Origin: Syncephalastrum monosporum B8922 | Taxonomy: Eukaryota > Mucoromycota > Mucoromycetes > Mucorales > Syncephalastraceae | Direction of reading: 5' to 3' | DNA length: 64,000 nt | NCBI GenBank assembly: GCA_000697355.1 | Contig: JNEN01001207.1 | Coordinates: 332,595 to 396,594 of the forward strand | Part shown: positions 48,938 to 60,716 of the stretch, in pieces | Numbering within the stretch: the first letter of the stretch is position 1 | How the letters are laid out: every line of letters starts with the position of its first letter | The notes under the pieces: model-generated | Seen by the model: the letters and a program-made list of their open reading frames with translations, nothing else | Told to the model about the DNA's origin: nothing | Database searches by the model: none | Made by a program: the position numbers and the translations under genes

Positions 48938-51871
48938 ACCGTCTGAGCCCGCCACCCCTTCTCCTCCGACCTCCATGAGCAACGCAACGACCACAACGAC
49001 CACAATTGCGGAGCCTTCTTTTGTTTCTTCCTCTTCCTCTTCCTCCTCTTCTACTTCGACTTCTACTACGTCTTCTGCGTCTTCTATAGCACCCCTCCTA
49101 TCGTCCTCTGCCACCCGTCTTCGCTCATCCTCGCCATCTCATCCATCCACCACCATGTCCACTTTGTTGCCATATAACTTTGGTAACTATCCGTCCTCAA
49201 CAAACCCCCCCACTGCCGCTGCCGCTGCCGCCGCTGCGTCCTCTTCTGGTCGTACGACGAATGCCTTTGATTCTTCCGCACATCATCCCTCCAGGCTGAC
49301 CGAATACGCTTCTCCCACGCCAAACCCAATCAGCCCGATCCCCCTCACACCTTCCCTCTCCCCCAATCACGCCATCACCGTCGCCGAATGGGCCGGCATT
49401 CGCACACAGAGCCTCGTCGACTGTATGTTTCGATGCTTTCGTTTTATTTATACAAGTGCACTAACTCCAGGTTACGCCCTCCCCCCTCTCCTTCTTCCGC
49501 TTAATCAGCCTGCACGCCGCCCATACCCGTCGAGGACACCCACAAGAAGGACGAAAACAGCTGGCGAGATGTGCACCGCAATATCAAGCGGATGGACCAG
49601 CTGTACGATGCCACGTTCTATTCCTGGCTAAAGTCAGAAGACAACGTGCTTGTCACCGCCATGTATCTGCACCGGATCGCCAACGAATACCCTCTCGAAC
49701 GCATCGCAAACGCGCTCAAGTGGCTCGTGGCAGACTGGCGATGGGAGTCAACCAGTATCTTGGTCCGCCACGTGACCGTCGACTGGTGCGATGAAGCAGG
49801 TAAGAAGAGGACCCAAAGAAAAACGAGCGAGAGTTTGCAGAGAGCATCCACCCGTCCTTGTCATTGAGATTAACCGACCATTTTTTTATATACATATATT
49901 TCCCTTGTGATTATTCCATTTTGAAAAGGAGATATGAAGCGGGCCTATCTCTTGCGGCACCTGACCCAGAAATGGGCAACTCAGTACACCGCGACGCTCA
50001 TCACGACTATCCTCGCCACGCCGCCCTACATGTCAGCCGACAATGCTCAACGCGAACGCTTCTTGCGCGCTTTCACTGAAGACTGGGACTTTTCAAAGCT
50101 CTCCGAGTTCTTCATGTACCTCCAGAGCCGAGCCAATATCGACTACAAACTCAAATGCGTCATGCTGCAGGAAGCAGCAGGCCGAGAGCGTGAAACCCTC
50201 AGCGCAAAACTCAATAGCAGAAAGAAACGGAATGCGGCGGCGAACCATCCTCCCGCGGCCTCCGCCGCCTCTTCCCTTTCCTCCTCCTCCTGTTCCTCAT
50301 CTTCATCCTCGTCTTCCCCTTCGTCTTCGTCTTCGTCTTCGTCTTCCTCTACATCGCCGTCGTCTACAGCAGCCACCGCTTCTTCTTGTTCTTCTTCTGC
50401 CGCGCCCGATGTCAAGCGTACAGATGGCACGCCACTGCTCTTGTCACAATCACCACAGCCTCCCCTTCTGCCGAGCCAGCGTCAGCCAGAGGCACGGACA
50501 CAGATGCAGTCGCCCCAGGTTTTGCCACCGATCACACAAGTACAACATGAAGATCAGCCGCAGGTGGTGCAGGAGCAACAACAACAACAACAGCAGCAGC
50601 AGCAGCCAAGCGTAACACCACCACCGTCCCAAATTGCGGCACACTCGGTTTTGCCACCACCGGCACTACAGATACAAACAGGACAGGATCACCGGGATCC
50701 TGTGAGGATACCCGTCACTGTTGGGTCGTCAAGTGATATGGAAGACGTCAGTGCCACCGGTCCACCATGCAATGCGACGAGCACGTGCCTTGGCAACAGT
50801 AACGAAAGCACACCGTTGGATGCCAATGTCAAGGACAGTAGTAGCACACACTCTGCTACTCCTACTGCTACTGCTATCACAGCAGCCACCACCGCCGCCG
50901 CCACCGCCACCGCCGCTGTTGGTGGTAGTGATGATGGTATCAGCGCCAGCAGCGTTGAGGACCACGTCTCTCCAGAGAGTGCAGGCCCATCGACAACGAC
51001 GGCATCGCCATGGCGGCATCATCATCGCCGCACATCCAGCAACGACGCTGCAGACATGAACAAACGCTTCCGGCTCTCGCGGCCCGAGCTCGAGCCTGAG
51101 GAAGAGGACGTTGCTTCTGCCTCGGCCCTGCCGTCCTCGTCCGCCAGTGTGGGTTGTATCTCCAACACGGTGTCCCCGGGCCCGTCTCCTTCGAGTTCGA
51201 CCCTCGCTCCCGCTTATCACCACCACCACCATCATCATCACCATCATCACCACCATCAATATCAATATCAATATCAGACAAGCTCAAGTAGCGCCACTAC
51301 CGGAACCCGTCGGGCCGCAACGCCGGACCATCCCTATCACCACCACCACCATATTCGATGCGCGACGGCGTCAACGGCGAGCACGAGTAATGGCGACGAC
51401 CAGGTGGTGGATGTGGCGAGTAGTGTCGGGTGTGACGGCAGCCATACGAGCGCCATCAGCAGCGAACTGTCGCATCTTCATCTGAGCTCGCGGATGACAG
51501 CACCTTCCTCGAGTGGGTCGACAAGTAACACAACACCGGTTTCGCCGACGATGGGCAACACGCCGCCGGCTGCGTCACCCGCCCCTCAGCAAGGCACACC
51601 CACACAGCGCACACAGCAAAGTAGCAATCCCGTCGTAGATGTATTCACGAGCGCGCGGCATACCAGCTGCTACCCGACCTCGTCGACGTCGCACCTGCAT
51701 GTGCATCCCGGCTTCCGCTTGCGGCGCCGGTCAAGCTCGAGCAGTTCCACGTCCTCTGCGGGCTCGGCGCAGGGCACATCTGCCACCGAGGACGACAATG
51801 CCGCGTCGTCTTCGGTCAAGAAGCGCAACACGCCTGTCAGCGGCAGAACACCTCGTTTTACGGATGAATAA
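48840..51871 (+). CDS. Large low-complexity protein with conserved-looking helical core, unknown function
   Basis: Three exons (48840-49422, 49509-49799, 49929-51871) join to 938 residues. I do not recognise the family. The first about 170 residues are Gln, Ser, Thr and Ala tracts. From about 185 to 400 there is ordinary, Trp-rich helical sequence: HAITVAEWAGIRTQSLVD, NIKRMDQLYDATFYSWLK, ALKWLVADWRWESTSILV, RFLRAFTEDWDFSKLSEFFM, ending in a basic helix (SRKKRN). The remaining about 540 residues are disordered, with Ser, Gln, Ala and His runs (a His run around 51220-51260), and end with KKRNTPVSGRTPRF. The structured core split over three exons argues for a real gene. The disordered tails suggest a nuclear or scaffold protein, but that is a guess. 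Confidence 0.75.
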
Positions 51872-53501
51872 ATCTCGGTGACTCTCTCACGTGAATCTGC
51901 CACGTTGACAAACCTTGTTTTTGTGTGTGTGTGCGGTGAAGAAAAAAAAGGGGGGGGGGGAATGAGTGGGGTGAGGAGGAGCAAAGAAACTCAAACTTTG
52001 CGTTTCTTGAACTTTAGCACAACCTTGAAGAATTCGAGAGGCGATGTAGAGGATACTGTACATGTAGAAGAGGGTGCCGGTAAACGACGCGAGCGACAAG
52101 TGCACGATAGGAAAACGGAATACTCCTCTCCACATCGAGTCTCCTTTTTCATTGCCCGATTATAAACTACCTTGGGAAAGAAATGACTTGTAGGGAAGAA
52201 AGAAACAGCGACCATCGTTGGAAGCCAAGCGGATGAGCTTGTATGTGTTGTGTGTACACCTTTATCTACTTATCCGATGAGCTGCTATCGTGTTTATTCA
52301 GGGGCGACGTTGCTATCCCGTTCAACACGCGTCCGTTGCCAGGATGCCCTTCCATTCGTTACAGTGACAGTCTTCCCATACGTAAGGCATACATCATAGA
52401 TATAGCACACAAATTCGTGGCATCTTATGGCTGTTCCGTTTGAGCAACAAGAAATCTCATTTGATAATCCAAGAACGACAAGGGCTCTGGACTTGCATAT
52501 TGACAAGTTCTGACAATAACGGTCTCTGGGAAAGAGCTCATGCTTGCAATACCGTGTACACCTTGCCAGGCTTTTCCGTTTTCCTGAACGATAGCGTATG
52601 TATGGCTGTATAAGGAAGACCTTTATCGGTGTAATCTATGGCTGATGCCACACAACTCGCCAAGAGCGTTAAGCGCTCTCTAAGCGCTCCTGCTTAAACA
52701 CTCTTGGTGAGCTGTGTGGCAACTGTCATTCTTTAAACTCAATGGTTCACCGACCAGAAGCAATCAAGGTCAGAGGTTAGTCTTTGAGGAGAGGTGGTGT
52801 GGCCTGGTCCTTCCAGCATAGTGCGCCTTTGTAATCACACCGGTTGGTGAAAGTGTGTTGGGGTTCCCATTGTCCCGTTCGTTGGGATCGGGGTGCTCGC
52901 GCCGAACAATGGCTGTAGGGGAACGTGGATTTAGAGGGAGTGAAGACCAGCTATTGGGCCAGTGTTTTTTGTGAGAACGATGGCGGCGTGCCTCAGAAGT
53001 GAGTTTAATGCATGGTCTAGTAAATGAGGTGTTTGGCGGGATGGTATCGGGGATGTACTGGACAAGTAGCGTCTGTGATAGGCTCGGCTCTGTAGGGGCA
53101 GCCAGTGTAGTGAATAGGATCGATGATCCCGGTACTGCGTAGATGGGGGTAGCAGGTAGACTTTTCAGGACGTATTTTGTATGGACGTGTATCAGACTCT
53201 TTGTTGCGCCATGTGTTGTGATGTGTACAACGACGCTGTTCTACCACCACAGGCAACGTAATCAGGAGCCTGTAGGTTGACACAGGGTTCTGGGATGTAA
53301 AGTGGTTCTAGTGTGGGTTGGTCAGGATGTATGGAATACGTTGCGGGCAGATGTCGGTATGCGCCAGAAGCATGAATTCTTGCGAGCGGTCCCCGAAATG
53401 TAAGGTCCAGCGCCCCCATTCATTGTTTCGACACGTCTCTTTCACTTGCTCTTTTCTTGCCGCAATGTTGCAAGCCGGCCTACGTCGTGATTTACTTCTG
53501 A
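51872..53501. other. Gene-poor region with hairpin
   Basis: 1.6 kb without a supported gene. It contains an A/G homopolymer stretch (51940-51960) and the 74-bp imperfect palindrome at 52647-52720, annotated separately. Confidence 0.5.
52647..52720. repeat. 74-bp imperfect inverted repeat (hairpin)
   Basis: The left arm starting gccacacaactcgccaagag and the reverse complement of the right arm, gccacacagctcaccaagag, match over about 25 of 28 bases, with a loop of about 17 bases. The mismatches are transitions, which as RNA would mostly leave G-U pairs. The loop side holds a small direct repeat of taagcgctc. It could be a tiny transposon-like palindrome or a small-RNA precursor. It does not fold like a tRNA. 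Confidence 0.6.
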
Positions 53502-55190
53502 TTGACCCGATTGCATACGACGGTCTGTGTGCGACGATTGCTGATTCTTCCAATGTACCTTGATTCCACCCTCGCTCCAGAACCCTTGGTCTGGTACAGG
53601 GATGCAGACGACCCGCACGATAACAGCGTTGGCGACCGTAGCAGCGATAATGACGATAATTTCGATAGCGATATTGAGAGCTTTATTTCTGAACCATCTG
53701 GCGGGCAGCTGCCCTTCATTGGCCCCACTTTGCGGCTGGAGTCATCGCCGAGCGCCAACCATTCCCGCGGAAAAAACAACGGATATTCGATGACGCCGTC
53801 CTACATGCCTGCCAACAAGAAGGCAGCCCGCCACATGAGAAGATGAAGACCATTTCATACTTGATAGTATGTCAGCACATCCGTTCTTCTCATTCTTGAC
53901 GAAGAAGGCCCCGAGCGTCAACTTCAAATATCGGTTCCTCAAAGCTTCATGTATCAGCTTCAAGTATCCAAAGTCTTGCATTGAAACATAGCTCAACCCA
54001 GCCCAGCATACCTTTGAACCCAGTATCCGAAACGACTGATACATGTATCAATTGCAGTCCTGTGGCGGAAGAAGGTCTCGTTGATTTGTTCGCCGTGTCA
54101 CCGTATTCGAGACTGCTGCAACAAGGCGAATTTATCTCGCCCAACGATCAGATCGCCAACATTGTGAGCAAAGACTGGCGATCTCATCCTCAAGCAATAT
54201 TTTCCTCTGCCGCAGTCTTATCCGGAAGCTGTCCTCATTCTCGCCGCAGGGAAGCGTACGGCAGAGACAGCTGGCTTGAACGGCGGAAAGATCGCGGAGA
54301 AGTGTACGTGATGGAAAGGCAAGCCCGCTCAGGAGGGCGTCAAGCAGAGCGGGCAATGCCAACCAATCCCTCGGATACATACGGCCTTTGCGGACCGGCA
54401 GCGTGCAGTCGTCGCTCCGGTCATTCTACAATACGAGTGTTGTGAAAAGGAAGACATGGGACATTTCGCGCTCGATCCGATCAGCCCATGACGGCCTCTC
54501 GGATATGGTACTCGATTCCGGGGGCTTTTGCCCTTTTGCTCTACACGAGATTTCTGTTCTCGTTGAGCCCCCCTTAGGACACCTGCGTTATTGTTTAACA
54601 GATGTGCCGCCCCAGCCAAACTCCCCACTTGACAATGTCAATTACTTGGGTCACCTTGCAAGAAGGCTTAATGCTAGAATGTTGGACGTGAATCCATTCC
54701 GCACTCCCGGCCGCCAGTAAAGCAGACCTAGGTCTTGGCATGGACGTATTTACCAGCCACACGGCAAAAGGCAGACAGTCGTCCATGGATGCAAGGTTGC
54801 TGGATGCCCTGGCAACGAAATTTGAAGGAAGCCGACCATCATGTCGTCCGTGTCGACGATTGTTTCACTAGCCAAGCATGCCCCGCGTGTGTACAGAAGG
54901 GTGAATTCGCAAAGACAGAACACCTGGCAAGAGTCGGAGACGACGGAAAAAAAGGATACTACGTCTTAAGCGCTGCACGTCTTGCCGATCATGCATCCAC
55001 CGTGATGGCATGACTGCCCACAACATTGCCCATATTATAAAAAGCATGATCACATACGGGCAGCGCCCTAATCCATTCATATCCTCAGCAAGAACCCTCA
55101 AGGTGACGCAAACAAGGAAGCGACCGGCCGCGCAAGGTTCATTCTACAGGCCCGTACGGTGTAAAAGACTTGTACTGTTAAAATGAAACT
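53502..55190 (+). pseudogene. Decayed Fanzor-like (TnpB-related) RuvC nuclease gene
   Basis: Several open segments in changing frames carry, in order, the marks of a Fanzor/TnpB RuvC nuclease. Around 54070-54120 the sequence EEGLVDLFAVS stands where RuvC-I usually reads DPG..DLF. At 54722-54840 a frame reads GMDVFTSHTAKGRQSSMDAR, like the RuvC-II region. At 54800-54960 there is HHVVRVDDCFTSQACPACVQ, the first half of the zinc ribbon (CPxC). At 54974-55090, in another frame, come CTSCRSCIHRDGMTAHNIAH and GQRPNPF, the second CxxC and the RuvC-III HRD..A.NI motif. Stops (for example TGA near 54444) and at least one frameshift between 54960 and 54974 break the gene, and the RuvC-I Asp is replaced. 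The frame at 53502-53846 (Asp/Ser-rich) may be its N-terminal part. I could not define element ends. Fanzors are RNA-guided nucleases in other fungi; this copy should be inactive. Confidence 0.62.
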
Positions 55191-56268
55191 TGTTTGATCT
55201 AGCAAAAATGCATAATAGAGATAAGAGGAAGCGGAGCTGCTGTCGAAATGAAAACAGGCCTTTTTTTCTGTAGAAAGAAAAAGAACCATCTATACAAAAT
55301 CACGCTCTACTGTACATACTGTACAGAACAACAATGATAGCTGTCCTTGCTCTTTGAACGTATGTCTTGGTTATGCATACACATACATAGCTTATCCGAC
55401 AGTCATGTGCAACAGGTGTAAAATTCAATGAAACCCCATGTTGTGTCACGACGGGACCAGACGCGTTACCCCAGTAGCTTTGCCGTCACTATAAAATAGG
55501 TATTCCTCGCTACATTTTCGCGCTGTTACGTTGAAAGGGGCCCATGACTCTCTGCTTTAACAAACCTGCATTTCTTCTGGCTATTTCGAGCGGCTGTCGC
55601 GGGAATAAACCAAAGTAGGGATCAAAGCCGGGAAGAAGGCGGCTTCGGTACCAAGTCAGGAAAAATGCCTTACACATCATATTTTATCTTAATTTCCGTA
55701 TTCGTATAGAGCAAAAAACACAAACTGAAAATCACTTTTGCTTCAAGAAGGGCCTGAGCAACACGCACTACGTAGGTGTCAGCACGCTATCGCTGCAAAT
55801 AAGAAAAGGGTTGTCTCGATCGGTGGGGGGACAGGCATGAGAGAACACCGAAAAGAAATAGGAAGAAACCTCACAGGGTGTGAACGGCACCGTCATGGTT
55901 CGTCGGCTCGGAGCGGTCGCGCCACTGGCCCGTGGCGTTTATCGGGAGCAGAGAAAATGCCATCAGTTAGTAGGATATGTGGAGAAAGGTACGCTTGCAT
56001 ATAGAAAAGAGAGCGGGAAAGATTAGATACGAAGAAGACGAGGCGAGGAGCAGTTTACATAAGAAGATATGGCTGGATGATGTGCACATGTCGAGAGGGT
56101 GCTTGATCATATGTACGTCTTTGCGGAAGTGAAAATTTCTTGCCGAGTCTTCCCGTTTAGCGGTGTTCAAGTTGGACTGACAAAGCCGGATTGTTCCTGA
56201 CAAGCAATTTTTTTCTCGGGACTTCACATTTACCCGCCCTTTTCTTCTTACACCATACAACTCCAGAA
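55191..56268. other. Intergenic, about 1.1 kb
   Basis: No gene recognised. Short palindromes occur (tactgtacatactgtaca at about 55309-55326). The right end is the LSC1 promoter/leader. Confidence 0.5.
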
Positions 56269-57679
56269 ATGTTGAGAACCACTGCCACCCGCGTTGCCCG
56301 CCTCACTGGTAAACACAGCGACCGCCTAGAATGCATAGGATAAGTCAACTCACGCGGTGTAAACCAACGTGTCGTAGCGCGCCGTTCGTTTGCCAGCCAG
56401 GCTGGTGGTTACGAGTCCACGGCCAAGAACCTGATGCTGAACAAGGACAGCAAGGTCATTTGCCAGGGCTTCACCGGTCGCCAGGGCACATTCCACTCCG
56501 AGCAGGCTATTGCGTATGGCACCAACATGGTCGGTGGTGTCTCGCCGAAGAAGGCCGGCCAGACTCATCTCGGTCTGCCCGTCTTTGGCTCCGTCAAGGA
56601 GGTAATGGGAAAAAAAGCAGTAACGGCGCCACGGTAGCTGACGTTGCTTGATTAGGCTGTCAAGGAGACGAACCCCCACGCCAGTGTCATCTACGTGCCC
56701 CCGCCCGGCGCTGCTGCTGCCATTTTGGATGCGATCGAGAATGAGGTTCCGCTTGTCGTGGCCATCACCGAGGGCATTCCCCAGAAGGACATGGTCTTCG
56801 TCAAGCAGGCCCTCATGACCCAGAACAAGACGCGTCTGGTCGGCCCCAACTGCCCTGGTATCATTGCGCCCGAGCAGTGCAAGATCGGCATCATGCCCGG
56901 TCACATTCACAAGCGCGGCAAAGTCGGTATTGTGTCCCGCTCGGGCACGCTCACCTACGAGGCCGTCAACCAGACGACCCAGGCCGGTCTGGGTCAGACC
57001 CTCTGCGTCGGTATCGGTGGTGATCCCCTCAACGGTACCAACTTCATCGACTGTCTGAAGGTCTTCCTCGAGGACGAGGCTACCGAAGGTATCGTCATGA
57101 TCGGTGAGATTGGTGGCACGGCCGAGGAGGAGGCTGCCGAGTTCCTGAAGCAGTACAACCTCTCGCGTGAGAACCCCAAGCCCGTCGTTTCCTTCATTGC
57201 TGGTGTCACTGCTCCCCCTGGCCGTCGTATGGGTCACGCTGGTGCCATCGTCTCTGGTAAGCGGCAGAGTGCTTTTGAATGGGAAGACTCGGAGGCAAAA
57301 CGAAATAGAAGCGGAGAACATGACTGGAAAAAGAGTGATGTACTGATATGCATTATCCTTTGCCATTCTTTCCAATAGGTGGCCAAGGTACGGCTCAGTC
57401 CAAGATTGCTGCCCTTGAGAAGGCCGGCGTCGCTGTCACGCCCTCGCCTGCTGAGCTGGGCTCAACCCTGAAGGAGGTAAGCAATTAAAAAAAGACAGAT
57501 TGCCACCACCCACTCTATTTTTGCTATTGCACCCCTCCATCGGGTGGGATGGGTTGCATAAGAGCGAATGAATGAAAGGATGGGTGGGTGGGGCAACCCC
57601 TGCCCCTTTTCTATGATTATGTCTCACTTGCGGTTTCTTGATGATTCTGTAGCGCATGGTTGCTGCTGGCTTGGTGTAG
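56269..57679 (+). CDS. LSC1: Succinyl-CoA ligase alpha subunit, mitochondrial
   Basis: Five exons (56269-56308, 56378-56601, 56656-57256, 57379-57476, 57653-57679) join to 329 residues, the same as yeast Lsc1. The N-terminus is Arg/Ala/Thr-rich with no acids ([13 protein letters not shown], then RRSFASQ), a typical mitochondrial presequence. The CoA-binding Rossmann domain shows [20 protein letters not shown] and [12 protein letters not shown]. The ligase domain has [44 protein letters not shown], the [14 protein letters not shown] loop, and the phospho-histidine in [21 protein letters not shown]. With the beta subunit it converts succinyl-CoA to succinate with substrate-level NTP formation in the TCA cycle. 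The last exon encodes only RMVAAGLV. Confidence 0.95.
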
Positions 57680-58296
57680 ATAGATTGTATGGCTCTTTCA
57701 TACCAAAATCACATTTTATCTTAAAGAAAAAACAGACAATCGAAATATACGTATGGATTTCATAGACACGCGAAATCATGAAGCCGTTGCTATTGGATGG
57801 GTCAAGACGAGAGAACAAAGTAAAAGGTCAAAAAAATAAGATAAAAAAAAGCCAGAATGAGATTCAGCAAAATAGGGAGTGCGAGGGTATCCGTTTTCGA
57901 TAGCTTGTTTGGGAAGGTAGACGTGCCCGTGCACGCTTGCACTCATGTACCGTTCATACAGTAAAATTGAATTTTCCAAGCTTACAGTGAGAAAAAAAAA
58001 ATCAAAAAAGTCTGAGGTTGCACAAAGACCAAGTCTTCACCTGCTGAATCCCAGTCAAGAGAAAGGTGAGAGAAGAACAAAGTTCAGTCTCGCGGGCCTT
58101 TGTCTTTTCGAACTTTTTAGCTGCTTGTCCTTTTACCTTTTTGCTGTTTTTCGGTGTCCTCATATATATTTATATCCATTCTCTGTTTATACATACTCAC
58201 ACACACAACGCACCACAACGCAACAGCCGCAAACACACCCACATACATACACTCGGACCCGCGCTCTCTATTTCGTAGCGAAAGTTCATCATCATC
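57680..58296. other. Intergenic between LSC1 and the PAK gene
   Basis: 616 bp, AT-rich, in tandem orientation. No gene seen. The last 250 bp are T/C- and CA-rich, like a fungal 5' leader. Confidence 0.5.
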
Positions 58297-60716
58297 ATGG
58301 GCAACACGTTGGCAACGCCGGCGCCTTCCCACAGTGCCGGCGCGACCATGTCTGCTTCGACACCAAAGAAACCCCATCATCATTCGAGCAAACACCATGT
58401 CGATTCCCGTCCATCCACAGCCGGCCTCTCCCCCACCACGTCCAGTCTGCGCAAGATTGAATCCTCGTCGACCCTCTCAAGTATGGCCCGCTTCTACCAC
58501 CATTCCAACCCTTCCAACACCTCCATGGCCTCCAAAGTGTCCAAAGCATCTTCCGCGTGGCGCAAACACCCTTCACAACCACAGCAATCCCCAGATAAAG
58601 TCCTAGATATAGGCAAACCCACCCAATTCGAGCACGGCATTCATGTAGAATACAATAAGGAAAACGGCCGATACATGGTAGGATCCCTGTTCTGATGTAC
58701 CATGGACACGCTGCTCATCTTTTACTTCAAGGGCCTTCCGGACGTGTGGCAGCAAACGGCTTTGCCTAGCGACGATATCCTCGATACCAATTACATTAAT
58801 CCCAACCTCGTACCTCCTCCCGCCTCGAGTAAATGTAATGGACAATGAAATGTCACGACGATCACGATCATCGGTTACTGACTCAGGCATTCATCTCTCT
58901 TTATTAATTAGCTGCCCCGATATTACGCAAGTCAGCCTCGGTCATTGGCAAGCCGTACAATGTCCACCACAACATCCACGTCCAGGTCGACACCGCAGGC
59001 TCAGGTTTTATCGGCTTTCCCCCCCAATGGAAGCACATCTTGACGGCATCGGGCGTACCTGAAGAGGTCGTTGCAGCCCATCCCAAGACGGTCGAGAGCT
59101 TAATGCAGATCCGCATGCCCGATGCCCTGCAGCAGAAAGCCCTTTTGCCTGACTCGCCCCATTCGCCCAACGAGAACATCCTCAACTCCCCCGACCCGAA
59201 CCGCAACGCCAAAGAAAACATCAGCAACAACGATCATACCAAAAACAAAACGCATCTGAATCCTCATACTTTACCCGCCGGCTTTGCTCCACCCACCCGC
59301 GCACGCTCCTCCAAAGTTCTCCAGCTCTCCAACCTCACTCGCTCCGACACCACCCACTCAACCGCCACTGCTACCTCTGCCCCGCGCCTCGACGATCCCG
59401 ACGCCGAAGCTGACACTGGTGATCAGCCTTCTGTAAGCCTCGAAGCTTCCGAGAGCCACCTGTCCCTGGATTCGAGCTTTATTGGTAACAGTTAGAGTTG
59501 TACAGGTCCCTTTCATAAGCTCACGGGGTTGATTATAGATGACATGGTCGACCACGCCGATCCAAACAGCGTCTACACAGACTTTGTCCTGATAGCCGAG
59601 GGCGAGTCCGGCCCATTGTACGCGGCTAAGCATGCGGCGACGAGCCGTCTCGTGGCCATTAAGAAAATCGCGCGCACAGCCAAGCAGAAGCTCGCCAAAA
59701 TTCGCAATGAACTGCAAACCATGAAGATGAGCCGGCACCCGAACGTGGTCGAGTACATCAACAGCTATATTACCAAGGATGAGATCTGGGTTGTCATGGA
59801 ATGCATGGATGTCTCCCTTGCGGACGTGCTATCGGTCTTGCTCGAGGACCAGCGGCCGCAGATCATGACGGAGGCCCAGATGGCAAGGACGGCACGAGAT
59901 GTCTTGCGTGCTCTGTGCCGCATCCACCGCCTGCACCGCATCCATCGTGATATTCGAAGCGACAATGTCATGCTGAATGCACGCGGCGAAGTCAAGCTCT
60001 GTAAGTCGAACGATGATAACCATGGGTAGTATTGCTTACATTATATGATACTGTAGCCGACTTTAGCCACTGTGCACAGTTGACCAAACAGCAGCCGAAA
60101 CGTAACTCAGTGATTGGCACGCCCTACTGGATGGCACCCGAGGTGATCAAGGGCCAGGAATACGATGCCAAGGTTGATATTTGGAGTCTTGGTGTTTTGA
60201 TGGTGGAAATGATGCAAGGCGAGCCGCCGTACGTCGAGTATCCGCCGCTGAGGGTAAGAAACGAAACACAATATATTAAAAAGGACTTTAATCCAAATGC
60301 GGCATGGACTCACCTCTTCTTTTCAACAGGCGCTCTTCTTGATTGCCTCCAACGGTTTGCCGACCCCGCCAAAGTCGGAACGATGGTCGGAGGATTTATT
60401 GGATTTCGTAAAGTCCTGCACGCAAATGGATCCGGCGGATCGACCGGACGCAGAAACCCTTGCCAAGGTATACACGGGAGCATGCTTGGAAAATGATCAG
60501 AAGTGAAAAGACTGACCTCCTATCTAGCATCCCTTTCTGTCCACGGCCAAGGTGGCCAATAGCGAAGACATGCTGGCCCTGATCGACGAGACTCGCCGGT
60601 TAGAGAAGCTCCGTCAGGACGAAGAGGACAATGAAGAAGCTGAAGACGACGACGACAATGCGAGCGCGGCTGATGAGGACCGTGTCGTGGAAGACCTCGC
60701 GATCCGGACCGCCTAA
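58297..60716 (+). CDS. PAK/Ste20-family kinase with two CRIB motifs
   Basis: Seven exons (58297-58677, 58732-58834, 58912-59484, 59539-60000, 60057-60253, 60330-60467, 60528-60716) join to 680 residues. After a Ser/His-rich N-terminus, residues 105-117 read [13 protein letters not shown], a canonical CRIB (Cdc42/Rac binding), followed by GLPDVWQ. Residues 173-185 read [13 protein letters not shown], a second CRIB-like motif followed by [13 protein letters not shown], the usual PAK continuation. The kinase domain starts near 365: AEGESGPLY (first loop Gly missing), VAIKKI (Lys394), HRDIRSDN at 488-495 (Arg where PAKs have Lys), DFS at 508-510 in place of DFG, then [11 protein letters not shown] and [19 protein letters not shown] intact. 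The tail is acidic. PAKs act downstream of Rho-type GTPases in polarity and signalling. The altered HRD and DFG motifs make reduced activity possible. Confidence 0.9.
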
